Origin: Rhodocyclales bacterium
Lineage (GTDB): Bacteria > Pseudomonadota > Gammaproteobacteria > Burkholderiales > Rhodocyclaceae
Assembly (NCBI GenBank): GCA_021286885.1
Contig: JAJTBM010000136.1
Coordinates: forward strand, 1-7,586
DNA length: 7,586 nucleotides
Direction of reading: 5' to 3'
Shown here piece by piece: positions 1-5,395 of the stretch. A program made the position numbers and the translations under genes. Within the stretch, counting starts at the first letter, position 1. Each line of letters begins with the position of its first letter. The notes under the pieces were generated by a model that searched no databases, was not told the DNA's origin, and worked only from the letters and a program-made list of their open reading frames with translations.

Positions 1-527
1 AGGGGTCGCACCCCCGGCAGCGCTCCGGCGGGAATGCGCGAGAGCCGATCATTGCGTGGGTCCAGGCGCAGCATCGGAAAGAAACTGTGGGACGAGCCCG
101 CCACCACCGCGTTAAAGGCCGCATCGCTGGCCGGGCGCAGGGTGTCCGGGTCGGCAAACAGAATGTCGAACACCACCGCCCGGGGCTGCTGGGCCTCCAA
201 GCCCCGGAGCAATTCACCAAACACCTGGTTGGGCCAGGGCCAGCGCCCGTGGGTAGGCGCCATGGCGGCCAGGCTGGCCTCGTCGATGTCGATGATGACG
301 ATCTCCGGATCGGGGGCCGGCACCTTCAGGCGCTGGGCCATGAGCATGTCGAACAGCTTGCCCTCGGTCGCCGCCACCAACTTGAAAGGCCCCAATCCGC
401 TCCAGATCCCCAGGGTAAAAATCAGGGCCAGCAGCAGATAAGCCCGCGCCCCCAGGCGCCGCACCCCCGGCGCCACCCAGGCCGCCAGGCGCTGCCCCAG
501 GCCCGGTTGTGCCTGCTCCCCCTTCAT
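1..527 (-). CDS. CHASE2-domain membrane sensor protein, N-terminal part (3' end beyond left edge)
   Basis: This leftward reading frame is open from an ATG at 527 to the window edge: 175 codons with no stop, so only the N-terminus is present. A short basic N-terminus leads into one hydrophobic membrane segment at residues about 28-45. An extracytoplasmic CHASE2 domain follows, recognisable by VIIDIDEASLA (77-87), RWPWPN (95-100) and AVVFDILFADPD (117-128), the usual order of CHASE2 core motifs. In known families CHASE2 is the periplasmic sensory module of adenylate/diguanylate cyclases, histidine kinases or Ser/Thr kinases, normally followed by further membrane helices and a cytoplasmic output domain. 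That output domain is off the window, so the enzymatic role is unknown. Only a weak GGTGGG-like ribosome site precedes the ATG. The gene is divergent from the LysR gene across about 200 bp. The domain call is firm; the exact start is less so. Confidence 0.85.
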   Translation of the reverse strand, partial: MKGEQAQPGLGQRLAAWVAPGVRRLGARAYLLLALIFTLGIWSGLGPFKLVAATEGKLFDMLMAQRLKVPAPDPEIVIIDIDEASLAAMAPTHGRWPWPNQVFGELLRGLEAQQPRAVVFDILFADPDTLRPASDAAFNAVVAGSSHSFFPMLRLDPRNDRLSRIPAGALPGVRP

Positions 528-612
528 GCCCACCAATCCCAAGCTCCCAATATTTGCATCCCCCGTACACCTCCGCCCCAGCAAGCCCACGCCTTGGGGA
601 CTGAACTGCGCT

Positions 613-627
613 GAATATGCCGAATAT
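613..627. promoter_or_regulatory. Tandem GAATAT / ATAT-N5-ATAT motif in the divergent intergenic region
   Basis: GAATAT occurs at 613-618 and again at 622-627. The cores also read as ATAT-GCCGA-ATAT, a short inverted repeat in otherwise GC-rich DNA, about midway between the two divergent genes. On the minus strand the same bases supply TATATT, a fair -10 hexamer for the CHASE2 gene, but I see no convincing -35 at the right distance. It could be an operator half-site pair for the neighbouring LysR protein, or simply promoter AT-richness. The function is inferred. Confidence 0.25.
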
Positions 628-683
628 ACAAGGAAGCTGCGAAATCCATGCAAGCCCCCAAAAAAGTCGGGAAAGGCTTCCAT

Positions 684-689
684 TACAAT
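684..689 (+). promoter_or_regulatory. Possible -10 box of the LysR-type regulator gene
   Basis: TACAAT matches the sigma-70 -10 consensus at five of six positions and lies 38 bp before the chosen ATG. The sequence 16-18 bp upstream is an A-run without a TTGACA-like hexamer, so a conventional -35 is missing. The promoter would be weak or regulated if this is the right element. Confidence 0.25.
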
Positions 690-710
690 CAGCACAAACC
701 CCACCCATCC

Positions 711-725
711 ATGAGATTTGCTCAT
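711..725. promoter_or_regulatory. Perfect short inverted repeat just before the LysR start codon
   Basis: ATGAG (711-715) and CTCAT (721-725) are perfect inverted repeats separated by ATTTG, ending 2 bp before the ATG at 728. The position would suit an autorepressor operator or a small hairpin over the ribosome-binding region; no clear Shine-Dalgarno sequence lies there. With only 5-bp arms, chance is a real alternative. Confidence 0.3.
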
Positions 726-727
726 TA

Positions 728-1621
728 ATGCAGCGCGAGAACTTCAACGACCTGCTGGCCTTCATCGCAGTGGCCCAGCAAGGCAGCTTTACCCGGGCGG
801 CGGCCCAGATGGGTGTATCCCAATCAGCCCTGAGCCACACCCTGCGCGCCCTGGAAGAACGGCTCGGGATACGCCTGCTCACCCGCACCACCCGCAGCGT
901 GTCGCCCACCGAGGCGGGCCAGCGGCTGCTGGAGCGAATCGCCCCTCGTTTTGAGGAAATCAGCACCGAACTTGCGGCCCTCACCGAGCTACGCGCCCGC
1001 CCAGCAGGCACCGTGCGCATCACCACCGCCGACCACGCCGCCGACACCATTTTGTGGCCCCGGCTCGATCCGGTACTGCACGAATACCCGGACATCACGG
1101 TCGAGATCAATGTGGATTTCGGGCTCACCGACATCGTGGCCCAACGCTTTGATGCGGGCGTGCGGCTGGGCGATCAGGTCGAAAAAGACATGATCGCAGT
1201 GCGCCTGTCCCAGGACATGCAGATTGCCGTGGTGGGCAGCCCCGCCTACCTGGCCCGCTGTCCGGCCCCCCGCACCCCCCGCGAGCTGGCCGCCCATCGC
1301 TGCATCAACCTGCGCCTGCCCACCCACGGCAACCTGCTGGTGTGGGAATTCCACCAGGGCGCCGAAATCCTGAACGTGCGCGTGGAAGGCGGCTGGATCT
1401 TCAACAGCCTGCCCCCCATCCTGCGCGCCGCCCTCGCCGGCCACGGCCTCGCCTACCTGCCCGCCGACCAGGTGGCCGAACACATCGCCCGGGGCGCGCT
1501 GGTCAGCGTGCTCCAGGACTGGTGCCCGGCCTTCCCCGGCTACCACCTCTACTACCCCAGCCGACGCCAGCTTTCGCCGGCATTTCAGGTGGTGGTGGAG
1601 GCCTTGAGGTTTCGGGGGTGA
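728..1621 (+). CDS. LysR-family transcriptional regulator
   Basis: A 297-residue DNA-binding regulator of the usual LysR length. The N-terminal winged helix-turn-helix spans about residues 5-64 (AAAQMGVSQSALSHTLRALE at about 24-43, then RTTRSVSPTEAG at 53-64). A periplasmic-binding-protein-like effector domain follows from about 90 to the end. WPRLDPVLHEYPDITVEI and the run from IAVVGSPAYLA resemble the large group of LysR proteins around PgrR/DmlR-like regulators. The effector cannot be read from sequence. The frame is open from a further ATG at 617, but family homology begins immediately at MQRENFNDLLAF, so 728 is preferred although no strong Shine-Dalgarno precedes it. It is divergent from the CHASE2 gene and ends 86 bp before a strong terminator, so it is probably monocistronic. 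LysR proteins often control a divergent neighbour and themselves; whether this one does is inference. Confidence 0.93.
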   Translation: MQRENFNDLLAFIAVAQQGSFTRAAAQMGVSQSALSHTLRALEERLGIRLLTRTTRSVSPTEAGQRLLERIAPRFEEISTELAALTELRARPAGTVRITTADHAADTILWPRLDPVLHEYPDITVEINVDFGLTDIVAQRFDAGVRLGDQVEKDMIAVRLSQDMQIAVVGSPAYLARCPAPRTPRELAAHRCINLRLPTHGNLLVWEFHQGAEILNVRVEGGWIFNSLPPILRAALAGHGLAYLPADQVAEHIARGALVSVLQDWCPAFPGYHLYYPSRRQLSPAFQVVVEALRFRG

Positions 1622-1707
1622 GGTTATACAGAAACCAGCTTGACCTCGCGCCGGAAAGAGTCATGCATGAAAAATAACGCGAATAACAAAACTAGGGCCC
1701 ACAACAC

Positions 1708-1742
1708 AAAAGCCCCCGAGCAGCAACCTGCCGGGGGCTTTT
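1708..1742. terminator. Bidirectional intrinsic terminator between the LysR and acyltransferase genes
   Basis: AAAAGCCCCCG (1708-1718) pairs perfectly with CGGGGGCTTTT (1732-1742). Inside, after a single bulged A, GCAG (1720-1723) pairs with CTGC (1728-1731) around a CAAC tetraloop. The flanking A and T runs give a U-tract on both strands, with TTTTGTGTTGT on the minus strand. It sits between two convergent genes and should stop transcription of the LysR gene from the left and the acyltransferase gene from the right. Confidence 0.9.
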
Positions 1743-1784
1743 CGCTCAGCACAGTCAAAACCGCAAACCAGACTTGACAAAATG

Positions 1785-2858
1785 CTAAATTGCAACAGAA
1801 TCCTGTGGTTTTGCACTATATCTTTTTACTTTTTCTCCTAGCTTTGACCCTATTGCGATAAATCGCTTCTCAATCACATTCCACGACAGCCACCCCAAAA
1901 TAGCTGAAACAGCAATTGACGAGACTTGATTTACCACCACACCAGAGTCCGGAAAGAAAGTTACCATCAACTGCTGAACAGGCCACCCCCACAAATACAC
2001 TCCATACGATATATCTGAACTTGGCTTCAACCTCACAACCAAAGGAAGGGTTGCCAAATAAAGAATGCTATAAAAAACAGCCCCGTAAAAATAATAAAAC
2101 CCATAAACAGAGCCTTTAAACACATAAAAAACAACCCACAAACCAACAAATATCTTTAGATCTATCTTCACAGACTCTCTGAATATTGCCAGCAACACCC
2201 CAGATGCAAACGATGGCGCCAACATTGAAACCTCAGTATCCCGAGAAACCCAGGTAAATATAATTTTTTCGCTCAAAACAGGCTCTACAATAATTATTGC
2301 AACAATTGCAAAAGCCACTTTTTTCAAACGCATTCCACCGGACATAAACGCACCCAGCAGCACCACATACGCAAAAACTTCGAACGGTATCGTCCACAAA
2401 GAGCCATTAATCGACGCATACTTCCTACCCTGAAAAACACCAGGCAACTCAAATCTGATATTCATTTTTGCGGACTGGACAAAATAATCCATAACCGCCG
2501 GGTTCGAAAAATAATCATGTGCACTCAAACTTGAAACGACCGGCCCGATTACAAACGCACTAACTCCAAGCGTAATCAACAGGGCTGGCCATATTCTAAA
2601 AAAACGCGAAATCACGAAACGCACAGCATCATTACTCGAGATCAAGCTATTTGTTACAACCAACCCGCTCAAAAAAAAGAATATTTTTACAGCAAGCGAA
2701 CCCGAGTAATCGAACCCTATGATCTTTAACAAAAAGTCCTGCCCTCCTGCAGCCGGGAGCAGAGCATATGCATGACCATAAATAACCATTGATGCGGCAA
2801 TAACTCTAAACACATCAAGATTGTTGTTGTTTTTTTGTAAAGCGCTATCTAGAAACAT
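1785..2858 (-). CDS. Acyltransferase-3 family integral membrane O-acyltransferase
   Basis: A 357-residue polytopic inner-membrane protein of the OafA/OatA-like acyltransferase-3 family, which moves acyl (often acetyl) groups onto surface polysaccharides, lipids or glycans. Family hallmarks appear in order: NLDVFRVIAA (13-22), the catalytic-type histidine H29 in YGHAY, FFFLSGLVVT (60-69), RFFRIWPA with R85 and R88, SLWTIPFE (153-160), SYGVYLWGWPVQQ near 284-296, and terminal NVIEKRF (327-333). About ten hydrophobic segments are evident. It lacks a C-terminal SGNH esterase domain, so it is the short single-domain type. An in-frame TAA 9 bp upstream of the ATG excludes a longer ATG-initiated form. 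The gene is strikingly AT-rich and uses AT-ending codons, unlike its neighbours, which suggests horizontal acquisition, as is common for O-antigen or capsule modification genes. No other glycan gene is adjacent, so the acceptor is unknown. Confidence 0.93.
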   Translation of the reverse strand: MFLDSALQKNNNNLDVFRVIAASMVIYGHAYALLPAAGGQDFLLKIIGFDYSGSLAVKIFFFLSGLVVTNSLISSNDAVRFVISRFFRIWPALLITLGVSAFVIGPVVSSLSAHDYFSNPAVMDYFVQSAKMNIRFELPGVFQGRKYASINGSLWTIPFEVFAYVVLLGAFMSGGMRLKKVAFAIVAIIIVEPVLSEKIIFTWVSRDTEVSMLAPSFASGVLLAIFRESVKIDLKIFVGLWVVFYVFKGSVYGFYYFYGAVFYSILYLATLPLVVRLKPSSDISYGVYLWGWPVQQLMVTFFPDSGVVVNQVSSIAVSAILGWLSWNVIEKRFIAIGSKLGEKVKRYSAKPQDSVAI

Positions 2859-3165
2859 TTTAAATGCTTAAGAGTTGCAAAATTTAATCATACCTCTTTT
2901 ACATTTTATGTTGCAATAAAAGCTTTGAAAACATCATCCCCCAACCAGCAATGGTTTGCATGTCATCGCATCGAAAACCCAATAACCCGGATGGCGTTCT
3001 GAATCACATCATTACTTTAAAAACCAGCAAGCTGTGACGGAGCACTGTTTGAGAGCGACTATGGATAGCCAGGCGCAGCACTCGGGTGATTGGAAATTTG
3101 ATTGTTTCCACCCTTCCGGAACCTCTCCCGGCAAACACCAGAAATAATCAATTTAACCTTCACTT
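2859..3165. other. Intergenic region between the acyltransferase and mocA genes
   Basis: About 300 bp with no supportable gene on either strand. The part nearest the acyltransferase gene is AT-rich and contains its candidate promoter. The rest (about 2990-3165) has intermediate composition. The only hairpin I see is weak: GGAAA (3092-3096) with TTTCC (3105-3109), with no T-run, so I do not call a terminator for mocA. No RNA gene or repeat is recognisable. Confidence 0.6.
2903..2931 (-). promoter_or_regulatory. Candidate sigma-70 promoter of the acyltransferase gene
   Basis: On the minus strand TTTTCA (2926-2931, four of six matches to the -35 consensus) is followed after exactly 17 bp by TAAAAT (2903-2908, five of six to the -10 consensus). 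This predicts an untranslated leader of roughly 40 nt before the ATG at 2858. The DNA is AT-rich, so chance matches are easy. Confidence 0.4.
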
Positions 3166-3768
3166 CTAGCCTGCCGGCACATCCCCCACCACATCCACAT
3201 CCCTGAGCACCCCCGCATCATCCACCGGGCACAGGTGCAGGGCTTCCGGGTGGGCCTGGAGGATGGGGCGGGCGCCGGTGTCGCCGTGGAGGGCAAGTAG
3301 CTGGGGACGCCATTCGGCCCCGAAGCCTACCGGGTGGCCGCGCTGGCCCTGGTAGGTGGGGGCCACCAGCCGGGCGCCACGGGCGAGCTGGTCGGCCAGA
3401 TGCTGGTGGGTGGCGGGCTGGATGAAGGGCATGTCGGCCAGGGCCACCAGCCAGCCCGAGGCCTCGGGGCTGGTGGCGATGCCGGCAGCCAGGCTGTGGC
3501 CGATGCCCAGATGGGCATCGGCACAGATCAGAGTTTCCCAGCCTTCGGCAGCCAACAGCCCGGCAAGCACGGTCTGATGGGATGCGAGCACTGCGATCCT
3601 CCGCCCCGCCACCGGTCCCAGGGCGCGGGCCGAGGCCAGGCCGATGGGGACGCCGTTGGGCAGGGGGTGGAGCAGCTTGTTGGCCCCGAAGCGCCGGCCT
3701 TGGCCGGCGGCAAGCAGCACTTTACAAGCAACTGCACCACCCCGCTCACGTACCCGTAACAATGTCAT
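3166..3768 (-). CDS. mocA: MocA-type molybdenum cofactor cytidylyltransferase (MobA-like NTP transferase)
   Basis: A cytoplasmic nucleotidyltransferase predicted to join CMP from CTP to molybdenum-bound molybdopterin, giving molybdopterin cytosine dinucleotide (MCD). Its single MobA-like Rossmann domain shows VLLAAGQGRRFG (17-28) with K31 as the nucleotide-binding loop, GIGHSLAAGI (88-97), metal-binding-type LADMPF (110-115), GHPVGF (144-149), GDTGARPIL (162-170) and DDAGVLRDVD (183-192). The LAAG loop, rather than LAGG, fits CTP-using MocA better than GTP-using MobA. The length of 200 residues is normal. It lies downstream of an MCD-type hydroxylase and xdhC, the usual setting, but is separated from them by an AT-rich lipoprotein gene whose last 23 bp it overlaps. 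The start is uncertain: the ATG at 3768 has no Shine-Dalgarno, and the first dozen residues look like an unusual extension. A later GTG at residue 17 would cut into the first beta strand. Confidence 0.88.
   Translation of the reverse strand: MTLLRVRERGGAVACKVLLAAGQGRRFGANKLLHPLPNGVPIGLASARALGPVAGRRIAVLASHQTVLAGLLAAEGWETLICADAHLGIGHSLAAGIATSPEASGWLVALADMPFIQPATHQHLADQLARGARLVAPTYQGQRGHPVGFGAEWRPQLLALHGDTGARPILQAHPEALHLCPVDDAGVLRDVDVVGDVPAG
3499..3522. repeat. 24-bp near-continuous palindrome inside mocA
   Basis: GCCGATGCCCA (3499-3509) and TGGGCATCGGC (3512-3522) are perfect 11-bp inverted repeats separated by two bases. The stretch lies within the mocA reading frame, covering the residues around DAHLGIG, so coding constraint and GC-rich codons may explain it. 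A role as a protein-binding site or mRNA hairpin is possible but unsupported. Confidence 0.4.
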
Positions 3769-4291
3769 TTGAAATGCACGTCGAGTACATCCTCAATACT
3801 AACTCAGCGCGCTTGTCCGCCGAGTCCTCCTTGAAATAACTTTCCATCACTCCTTGAACTGAAACCATTATTTTAGCTCTCGATCCCACAAAAGAATCTG
3901 GCCCCAAATTATTGCCAACAACAGTATTTTGAGCAGTATTAGCCAAGCCACTAACCCCGCCCCAAGCTGCAATAGCAGATTTAGAAAGGGTTGCCTGCGC
4001 ACTTAACGCTGGCACAACAACTCCTCCCGCAAAAGCACCCACAACCGCTATCCCAGTCAAAGCTCGACTGCTGTAAGTAGCGTTTTTCTCATAATAGTTA
4101 AGAACATTCTTACAAAAGCCAAGCGCCGACTGCATATCTTTATCTAACTCAACTTTTTTAGCAGCGGCATCAGGATTTGCCAAAGTGCTGCGATAATTGA
4201 GTAACGGATCAGGAGGCAAATCAACGCTAGGAAATGATCTACACCCTCCTAGAGCAAGCAGCACCCCGGTTAAACACAACTGCTTAATCAT
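3746..4291 (-). CDS. Predicted lipoprotein of unknown function
   Basis: I do not recognise this 181-residue protein. It begins with a lipoprotein signal peptide: MIKQ, a hydrophobic stretch, then a lipobox LGGC with the lipidated cysteine at residue 17. Arg at +2 argues against inner-membrane retention by an Asp+2 signal, so an outer-membrane location is likely. The mature part has a charged, helical region (about 36-72, with AAAKKVELDKDM) and a long Gly/Ala/Val-rich hydrophobic segment (about 77-121, including GIAVVGAFAGGVVV), then a polar C-terminal helix with Cys172 (STC). The ATG at 4291 is chosen because GGAG lies 6 nt upstream and the lipobox then sits at the usual distance. It is AT-rich, unlike the flanking xdhC and mocA genes, and its last 23 bp overlap the mocA start. 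It separates two functionally linked cofactor genes and probably arrived by insertion; a direct role in molybdenum enzyme maturation is doubtful. Confidence 0.82.
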   Translation of the reverse strand: MIKQLCLTGVLLALGGCRSFPSVDLPPDPLLNYRSTLANPDAAAKKVELDKDMQSALGFCKNVLNYYEKNATYSSRALTGIAVVGAFAGGVVVPALSAQATLSKSAIAAWGGVSGLANTAQNTVVGNNLGPDSFVGSRAKIMVSVQGVMESYFKEDSADKRAELVLRMYSTCISNDIVTGT

Positions 4292-4297
4292 GACTTT

Positions 4298-4301
4298 CTC
4301 C
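4298..4301 (-). promoter_or_regulatory. Ribosome-binding site fixing the lipoprotein start
   Basis: GGAG on the minus strand lies 6 nt before the ATG at 4291. It decides this start over a possible TTG start at 4312, which would displace the signal peptide by seven charged or polar residues. Confidence 0.7.
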
Positions 4302-4361
4302 GCACGCGACAATCACAATGCAGCTTAGATTTTTTTACAAAAACATCAAGATTTTCTAGAC

Positions 4362-4390
4362 ATAGTATTCACCACTCAAAAAACCCTCAA
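4362..4390 (-). promoter_or_regulatory. Candidate promoter of the lipoprotein gene
   Basis: On the minus strand TTGAGG (4385-4390, four of six to the -35 consensus) is followed after 17 bp by TACTAT (4362-4367, four of six to the -10 consensus). It lies in the 121-bp AT-rich gap between xdhC and the lipoprotein gene, directly after a hairpin at the xdhC stop. If both are real, the lipoprotein-mocA pair would be transcribed independently of the hydroxylase operon. Confidence 0.3.
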
Positions 4391-4393
4391 AAT

Positions 4394-4420
4394 CGCCGCG
4401 TCACAAAGCACGCTAAGGCG
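4394..4420 (-). terminator. Possible weak terminator hairpin at the xdhC stop codon
   Basis: Read on the minus strand, CGCC-(TTA)-GCGT pairs with ACGC-GGCG around the loop GCTTTGTG, giving eight base pairs with a three-base bulge. ATTTTGAGGGTTTTTTG follows directly. The hairpin spans the xdhC stop codon (TAG at 4413-4415). The bulge and the broken T-run make it weaker than the terminator at 1708-1742, so it may only partly stop transcription towards mocA. Confidence 0.4.
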
Positions 4421-5393
4421 CAAGAACACCTGCCCCCCCATTCCTCACCCCCACCATCTCCGCCGCGATGGCCACGGCGATTTCGGGCGGGGTGCGGCTG
4501 CCCAGGCGCAGGCCGACGGGGCCGTGCAGGCGGGCGACTTGTTCGGCGCTGAGGTCGAAATATTCGAGCAGGCGTTCCCGGCGGCGCTGGCTGTTCAGGG
4601 TGGAACCCAGGGCGCCCACGTAAAACGCGGGGGATTTGAGGGCTTCGAGGAGGGCCATGTCGTCCAGCTTGGGGTCGTGGGTCAGGGCGACGATGGCGGT
4701 GTGGGGGTCGGGGCGCAGTTCGAGCACCGCGTCGTCGGGCATGCAGGTGAGCAGGGTGACGCCCGGGGCCTGCCATTCCTGGGTGTATTCGATGCGCGGG
4801 TCGCACACATACACCTGGTAATCCAGGGCCTGGGCGATGGGGGCGAGATAGCTGCTGATCTGGCCGGCGCCGATGATGAGCAGGCGCCAGCGGGGGCCGT
4901 GCACGGTGTGCAGGGTCTGGCCGTCCCAGGCGAAGGCGGCTTCGACCGCGTTCCCGGCGGGGGTCAGCACCGCGCCAGGCTGGCCAATCTGCACGCTGCG
5001 CCGCACCCGGACGCCGGCGCTGATCTGGTGGGCCAGGGCGTCCAGGCTGGCCAGATCCGGGGCGGGCTCCACCACCAGCTGCATGGTGCCGCCGCAGGGC
5101 AGGCCGTAGCGCTGGGCCTCTTCCCGGGTCACGCCATATTCGAGCACAAAGGGATGGGGCTGGCCCTGGGGGTCGAGCAGGCCGCCCTGGGTGATGCGGT
5201 CGATCAGATCGGCCTCGATGCAGCCCCCCGACACCGAGCCTTGCACCACCCCATCGCCCCGCAACACCATCCAGGCGCCGGGGGGACGGGGGGCGGAGCC
5301 CCAGGTGCGGGCCACGGTGATGAGCGCCAGGGGCTGGCCCTCCGCCCGCCAGCGGCGGGCGGCGGCCAGGACCTGGGTATCCTGGCTGTCCAT
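4413..5393 (-). CDS. xdhC: XdhC/CoxI-family molybdenum cofactor maturation protein
   Basis: A 326-residue cytoplasmic chaperone of the XdhC/CoxI family, which binds molybdenum cofactor and helps its sulfuration and insertion into xanthine-dehydrogenase-type enzymes. The N-terminal XdhC/CoxI domain shows [13 protein letters not shown] (30-42), [12 protein letters not shown] (52-63) with Cys58, and [14 protein letters not shown] (97-110) with the conserved Cys100. The C-terminal Rossmann-like domain has [10 protein letters not shown] (171-180), [11 protein letters not shown] (235-245), YVGALGS (258-264) and [20 protein letters not shown] (294-313). Both domains are in one chain, at normal full length. 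The ATG lies 2 bp after the hydroxylase stop, with a Shine-Dalgarno inside the end of that gene, so the two are translationally coupled and this protein most likely serves that enzyme. As the partner should carry the MCD form of the cofactor, it is functionally nearer to CoxI/PaoD than to a purine XdhC. The family call is secure. Confidence 0.95.
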   Translation of the reverse strand: MDSQDTQVLAAARRWRAEGQPLALITVARTWGSAPRPPGAWMVLRGDGVVQGSVSGGCIEADLIDRITQGGLLDPQGQPHPFVLEYGVTREEAQRYGLPCGGTMQLVVEPAPDLASLDALAHQISAGVRVRRSVQIGQPGAVLTPAGNAVEAAFAWDGQTLHTVHGPRWRLLIIGAGQISSYLAPIAQALDYQVYVCDPRIEYTQEWQAPGVTLLTCMPDDAVLELRPDPHTAIVALTHDPKLDDMALLEALKSPAFYVGALGSTLNSQRRRERLLEYFDLSAEQVARLHGPVGLRLGSRTPPEIAVAIAAEMVGVRNGGAGVLAP

Positions 5394-5395
5394 GC

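Noticed and set aside
617..727. Upstream ATG giving the LysR protein 37 extra residues
   Set aside because: The extra residues have no helix-turn-helix similarity and run through the inverted repeats. LysR homology starts directly at the ATG at 728.
214..1134. Minus-strand open frame (306 codons) crossing the divergent promoter region
   Set aside because: It overlaps both the LysR gene and the CHASE2 gene in wrong frames and shows no protein-like motifs.
1916..2119. Plus-strand 67-codon frame inside the acyltransferase gene
   Set aside because: It is antisense to a well-supported gene, with low-complexity Asn/Lys/Thr-rich translation and no ribosome-binding site.
2868..2891. Seven-codon leader frame (MIKFCNS) before the acyltransferase gene, with AGAGGT in front
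   Set aside because: The AGAGGT abuts the ATG with no spacer, so it cannot work as a normal Shine-Dalgarno. It lies 33 bp from the real start and shows no attenuation-like hairpin.
3092..3109. GGAAA-N8-TTTCC hairpin downstream of mocA
   Set aside because: The five-pair AT-rich stem has no following T-run on the minus strand and is too weak to call a terminator.
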